Origin: Thermoanaerobacterales bacterium
Lineage (GTDB): Bacteria > Bacillota > Thermosediminibacteria > Thermosediminibacterales > Tepidanaerobacteraceae
Length of the DNA: 9,606 nt
Assembly (NCBI GenBank): GCA_012841995.1
Contig: DUTQ01000184.1
Span: 1-9,606, forward strand
Direction of reading: 5' to 3'
The notes below the pieces were generated by a model, which ran no database searches, had not been told where the DNA came from, and was given only the letters and a program-made list of their open reading frames with translations. Positions within the stretch are counted from its first letter, which is position 1. Each line of letters starts with the position of its first letter. The translations under genes were made by a program, and so were the position numbers. Shown piece by piece: positions 6,329 to 9,606 of the stretch.

Positions 6329-7747
6329 TTAAGCTGCGCCTTTCCTCAGTTCTTCTTTAAGTAAATCAATAGCCCTCCTCAGCTGTACGTCTTCTTGAGA
6401 GTTAATATATTCTGCTACGGCTTCATCTAGTGCATTGTAAAGTGATTTATCTGCAATCCCAGTCACCGCTAACCCTTTTCGCCGCTGCAAAGCCTTTACT
6501 GCATCTTTCGTTCTCGGGCCATAAACACCATCTGGACTTGCATTAAGCAATTTAATAAAATTGAGCCTCTGCTGTAACCCAAGTACATCAATACCAATAT
6601 TTCCGTACTTTAAAACCTTATCTTGCTTTATAGGTGCAAACTCATTTACAGAAGCAGCTTTGTTGTATTCTACAACAACATCTGGATGTATACCCTCTTT
6701 ATTAATATCGGTGCCATTTGGTGTTACGTATCTCGCTATTGTCAGCTTTATACCACCTAATATACCAAGGTTTAGAGGCCTCTGAACTGTAGCTTTTCCA
6801 AAAGTTTTTTCGCCCACAATTATGCCTGTTCCCCTATCTTTTATGGCCCCAGCTACGATTTCTGCTGCACTGGCAGATCCTCCATTTACAAGGACAACCA
6901 ACTTAAAGGGGGAGGGTTCTGTATTAGACATAAACGTCTGATCCTTACCATCTTTTGCAACAACTTTTACTACAGGTCCTTTAGGTACAAAGCGCGCAGA
7001 TACACCTACCGCCTGATCCAGCAATCCACCCGGATTGTTTCGAAGATCCAGTACAATACCTAGCACACCACCTTTTCGAAAATCTTCAAGTGCTCTATCA
7101 AGGTTTGCAACAGTATTCTCATTAAACTCTCCAATCTTTAAGTATCCAATACCTTGACCTAGGATTTTGTGCTCAATTGGATTTATTTTAATTGTTTCTC
7201 GAGGAAGATCCAATTTTAGTATTTGCTTTTCACCATCTCTTAAAATACCCATGTTCACAACTGTTCCTGCCTCACCTTTTATAAGGGCAGATACTTCATT
7301 TAAAGAAAGCTCGCTTGTTTCCTTGCCATCTACCTCAATAATCTTATCACCCGCCTTAATGCCGGCCCTATCAGCTGGTGTTCCCTCTAAAACTGAAACT
7401 ACAATTACTTGCTTGTCCTTTGTGTTTATAACAACACCAATGCCCCCAAAATTTCCACTTGTAGTTTCATTGAAATCTTGAAAATCTTTAGGGGTAAAAT
7501 ACTGTGAATAAGGATCACCCAGTGAGTCAACCATTCCATCTATTGCGCCTCTCAATAGGTCTATATCGCTAACCTCGTCCACATAATTATTTTTTAAAAA
7601 CTCTTTTAATTGCATTAAGAAATTGACATCTGCCGGAATCTTATTATTCGAATTTTCAGCCTGACAATATGTACACGGAGTCAATAGCAATAAACCTATA
7701 AGCATGGCAATCAGATATGGATTAAGTTTTTTATAGTATCTTTTCAT
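6329..7747 (-). CDS. Exported S41 carboxyl-terminal processing protease (CtpA/CtpB-type) with PDZ and peptidoglycan-binding domains
   Basis: A C-terminal processing protease that would act outside the membrane on partly unfolded or regulatory proteins. The order of parts in the 472-residue protein is: basic N terminus and a hydrophobic stretch (about 11-23), acting as signal peptide or anchor, with no clear lipobox; an N-terminal helical region ending in GDPYSQYFTP (77-86); a PDZ domain (about 96-180, with the carboxylate loop region GGIGVVI at 101-107); the S41 catalytic domain (about 195-360), with the Ser in SAS 291-293 (probably Ser293), Lys318 in GEKTFGKATVQ, and Gln322; and a PG_binding_1 domain (about 385-442, LQQRLNF and DGVYGPRTKDAV). 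A charged tail follows. In B. subtilis, CtpB of this architecture cleaves SpoIVFA during sporulation; a role here is only possible, not shown. Start ATG follows AGGAG. It is 122 bases after the reductase gene; no strong promoter was found in that gap. Confidence 0.94.
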   Translation of the reverse strand: MKRYYKKLNPYLIAMLIGLLLLTPCTYCQAENSNNKIPADVNFLMQLKEFLKNNYVDEVSDIDLLRGAIDGMVDSLGDPYSQYFTPKDFQDFNETTSGNFGGIGVVINTKDKQVIVVSVLEGTPADRAGIKAGDKIIEVDGKETSELSLNEVSALIKGEAGTVVNMGILRDGEKQILKLDLPRETIKINPIEHKILGQGIGYLKIGEFNENTVANLDRALEDFRKGGVLGIVLDLRNNPGGLLDQAVGVSARFVPKGPVVKVVAKDGKDQTFMSNTEPSPFKLVVLVNGGSASAAEIVAGAIKDRGTGIIVGEKTFGKATVQRPLNLGILGGIKLTIARYVTPNGTDINKEGIHPDVVVEYNKAASVNEFAPIKQDKVLKYGNIGIDVLGLQQRLNFIKLLNASPDGVYGPRTKDAVKALQRRKGLAVTGIADKSLYNALDEAVAEYINSQEDVQLRRAIDLLKEELRKGAA

Positions 7748-7869
7748 AGTTTATAAATCTCCTCTCACAGTTGGGTATTTCTAGAAAACTCCTCCATTTA
7801 TTTTAACATAAATAAAATACTTGTGCACTATCTGCATCAATTTAATCTTTGGTTTTTTTTAATTAACAT

Positions 7870-8826
7870 CTAAATCATTCTGATGGCAAACTCCTTACAA
7901 GCTGAAGTACAGTAGCCACAAGTCAAGCAGCGGTTTGTGTTTATAAATGCCTTTTTCTTTACATCGTCAAAATCTATAGCAAAGTTTGGACATATTTTCG
8001 TGCAACTTTTGCACCCAATGCACAAATCCTCAAAAACCTGATACCTTTTAGTGTAGCCTTTTATAGTCGGCACTCTTTCTGGATCATAATTACCTTCAAA
8101 GAAGTTTATGTTAAATTCTATTTCCTCGCGGCTCACCATACCCATAGCTATCGAGTGGTAATTGCCTATATTCCTCGCAAAATTCACAGATTCACAGTAT
8201 TCATCTATTAAATTTCCTCCACCTAATACTTTCATTAGATATATGCCTTTCCCAGCATCATAACCTTCTTTTATAGATTCCTTCATGTCATCTATTGTGC
8301 CAGCAAGAACTCCTATTCCACTTTTATTTAACAGCGGAAATATAATGTCAATATCTTCCATTTTCGCAGCAAGGGAAACAACGTTGACATTGTGTGTAGA
8401 TATGCCAATAGCTTTTATCTTTCCTCGCTGTTTATAATCCTTCAAACATTGAAAGGCCCCAGCCCTATTCTCAAAAACCTTTTCATCAACTCTTGCAGCA
8501 TGCAATAGAAATATATCAATTGAGCTTATATTTAATTTCGAAAGTGCTTCAAGGATTGCCTCTTCCATACCTTCATAACTAGATGCTGTTGACTTGCTTG
8601 CAATGACCGGTCTGATTCCAGTTTTCTCCATGGCTTTTCTTATGGGTAAATAAGTTTCATACATTTGAGCGGTATCAATAAAGTTAATGCCTTTTTGCAA
8701 TGCAAAAGCAACCAAATCTGTACATTCGACCAAATTTAAGTTTTTTTGCCGTGGCCCCATTGGAAGAGCTCCAAAGCAAAGTTCAGTCACGCTTATACCT
8801 GTCCTTCCTAAAACCCTCTGTTTCAA
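7870..8826 (-). CDS. Aldo/keto reductase with C-terminal 2[4Fe-4S] ferredoxin-like domain
   Basis: An NAD(P)H-type aldo/keto reductase barrel joined to a bacterial ferredoxin domain, a class common in anaerobes. The barrel (about 1-255) opens with RVLGRTGISVTELCFGALPMG and has the full catalytic tetrad: Asp51 and Tyr56 in IDTAQMYE, Lys78 in ASKS, and His109 in LLHAAR. The tail (about 265-318) has two classical cluster motifs, C-x2-C-x2-C-x3-C at 269, 272, 275, 279 and again at 300, 303, 306, 310. The tail may pass electrons between ferredoxin and the active site, but that and the substrate are unknown. Length 318 is somewhat short for this class (often about 315-380) but both domains are complete. 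The start is TTG at 8826, six bases after GAGGTGA. Its promoter is not clear in the 260-base gap shared with the divergent gene at 9087. Confidence 0.93.
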   Translation of the reverse strand: MKQRVLGRTGISVTELCFGALPMGPRQKNLNLVECTDLVAFALQKGINFIDTAQMYETYLPIRKAMEKTGIRPVIASKSTASSYEGMEEAILEALSKLNISSIDIFLLHAARVDEKVFENRAGAFQCLKDYKQRGKIKAIGISTHNVNVVSLAAKMEDIDIIFPLLNKSGIGVLAGTIDDMKESIKEGYDAGKGIYLMKVLGGGNLIDEYCESVNFARNIGNYHSIAMGMVSREEIEFNINFFEGNYDPERVPTIKGYTKRYQVFEDLCIGCKSCTKICPNFAIDFDDVKKKAFINTNRCLTCGYCTSACKEFAIRMI

Positions 8827-9014
8827 TATAATTCACCTCTTATTAAATGTATTTATTTCATAATAGATGTAACTTTGTCCAAAAAACCCGCTCATAAAGT
8901 CATGTATTGTTATATTCCACAAACATCGTTGTGATTCCTTTTTATATACTCGCTTGATAACTAACTAATAAATTTGTGCCATGCTAAAAAGTCACTCTTA
9001 TGAGGCAAATTTTA

Positions 9015-9042
9015 TTGATTAATTCATTTCATTAGTGATAAT
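9015..9042 (+). promoter_or_regulatory. Possible promoter for the gene starting at 9087
   Basis: TTGATT (9015-9020), a 16-base spacer and GATAAT (9037-9042) form a reasonable sigma-A-type promoter that would start near 9049, about 38 bases before the GTG. The remainder of the 8827-9086 gap is AT-rich, with a small 5-bp hairpin at 8918-8933 and a CTAA repeat at 8958-8969; I see no RNA gene or further coding sequence in it. Confidence 0.5.
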
Positions 9043-9086
9043 ATATTCAGTGTGCAGCACAATTACTTTTAGAAAGAGGATTTAAT

Positions 9087-9606
9087 GTGCAAAATAAATT
9101 AATAAAGTGCATACGCACTATAAATGAATTTTCAAGAGATGTTTTTGAGAAATTAAATTTGGGTGTTGAGATTCAAGACTTTACAGAACCTGATCTATTA
9201 GATGGCAATTGGTATAAAATTTTTAAAGAATATAAAAAGTGTCTAGAAGGGTTTGATGGTATTATTTCTGTTCACGGGGCTTTTTTAGATCTAAATCCAG
9301 CGAGCTGTGATAAGAGAATAGTTGATGTAACAAGAAATCGGTATCTTACCTCATTAGATATCGCAAAAAATATTGGAGCTAATTATGTGATTTTTCACAG
9401 TCAAATAAACCCTTGGCTCAAAGATCCTATATCTCGAAAATGGAGAAACAAAAGAAATAGAGCGTTTTTTAGAGAAATTTTAGAAGAAATTGATATAGGT
9501 AGCATGGTAATACTCATTGAAAATATTTTTGATAATGACCCCAGACAATTAGATGAACTTGTAAATTCAATAGATTTACCGCAAATAAAAATATGTTTAG
9601 ACATTG
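9087..9606 (+). CDS. Sugar phosphate isomerase/epimerase-like TIM-barrel protein (5' part, cut by window edge)
   Basis: The plus strand is open for 173 codons from GTG at 9087, six bases after AGAGGA, to the window end. The first ATG, at 9085, runs into a stop after five codons, so GTG is the start. The product looks like the xylose isomerase-like TIM-barrel superfamily (AP_endonuc_2), which holds sugar isomerases/epimerases and, more distantly, Nfo. Seen landmarks, in barrel order: LGVEIQDF (about 28-35), ISVHGAFLDLNP (about 65-76) with its His, YVIFHSQINP (about 105-114) with its His, MVILIENIF with a metal-ligand-type Glu (about 147), and ICLDI at the right edge with the expected Asp. LTSLDIAKNIGANYVIFH matches the usual step where these proteins read S-x-x-x-A-x-x-L-G-A. 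The substrate cannot be told. It is divergent from the reductase gene, so shared regulation is possible. Confidence 0.75.
   Translation, partial: MQNKLIKCIRTINEFSRDVFEKLNLGVEIQDFTEPDLLDGNWYKIFKEYKKCLEGFDGIISVHGAFLDLNPASCDKRIVDVTRNRYLTSLDIAKNIGANYVIFHSQINPWLKDPISRKWRNKRNRAFFREILEEIDIGSMVILIENIFDNDPRQLDELVNSIDLPQIKICLDI

Noticed and set aside
7800..7828. Promoter for ctpA (TAAAAT with GTGCAC 17 bases upstream)
   Set aside because: The -35 is poor and the surrounding DNA is very AT-rich, so a -10-like hexamer is expected by chance; the gene may instead be read from the reductase promoter.
8918..8933. Hairpin CACAA/TTGTG as a plus-strand terminator
   Set aside because: The stem has only five pairs and the T-rich stretch starts several bases later; no gene ends just upstream on that strand.
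9085..9102. ATG at 9085 as start of the plus-strand gene
   Set aside because: This frame meets TAA after five codons; the frame two bases later, from GTG, is open to the window edge and gives a recognisable protein.
9401..9604. Minus-strand open frame of 67 codons opposite the TIM-barrel gene
   Set aside because: It is antisense to a convincing coding frame, has low-complexity composition and no ribosome site; it is a shadow.

Overview
The window looks like chromosomal DNA from a low-GC Firmicute, most likely an anaerobic member of the Clostridia. The evidence is AT-rich intergenic DNA, strong AGGAGG-type ribosome binding sites, frequent GTG and TTG starts, a three-part PurS/PurQ/PurL enzyme, a purine-type riboswitch with an intrinsic terminator, and an aldo/keto reductase carrying a ferredoxin-like 2[4Fe-4S] tail. 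I cannot name the species. No rRNA, tRNA, CRISPR array, insertion sequence or phage gene was seen.

Nine genes run on the minus strand, and one gene, cut by the right edge, runs on the plus strand. In transcription order on the minus strand: an aldo/keto reductase with an iron-sulfur tail (7870-8826); a CtpA-type exported protease with PDZ and peptidoglycan-binding domains (6329-7747), followed by a terminator (6275-6301); an M19 dipeptidase (5207-6199) leading, 15 bases later, into deoxyribonuclease IV, nfo (4360-5191), and then endonuclease III, nth (about 3604-4257); a PatA-like class I aminotransferase with its own sigma-A-type promoter (2213-3382); and a purine operon purS-purQ-purL (1958 down to the left edge) with promoter, riboswitch and terminator in its leader. 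Divergent from the reductase, a sugar phosphate isomerase/epimerase-like TIM-barrel gene begins at 9087.

Functionally, PurS, PurQ and PurL together make formylglycinamidine ribonucleotide synthase, and the leader RNA would shut the operon off when a guanine-type ligand is abundant. Nth and Nfo act in succession in base excision repair. The other genes are housekeeping metabolism and envelope proteolysis.

Four points deserve attention. (1) PurQ lacks the nucleophilic cysteine of its glutaminase site (Gly87, GIGNGFQ) and has lost several other family-conserved residues, although the gene is otherwise intact and sits in a normal operon. (2) The purine riboswitch is divergent in L2, P3/L3 and J3/1 but keeps the ligand-contacting bases, and its J2/3 strand is complementary to the terminator 5' arm. 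(3) nfo is interrupted by one extra T in a run of eight T (5097-5104); removing one T restores a complete 276-residue enzyme. (4) Six of the ten genes appear to start with GTG or TTG.
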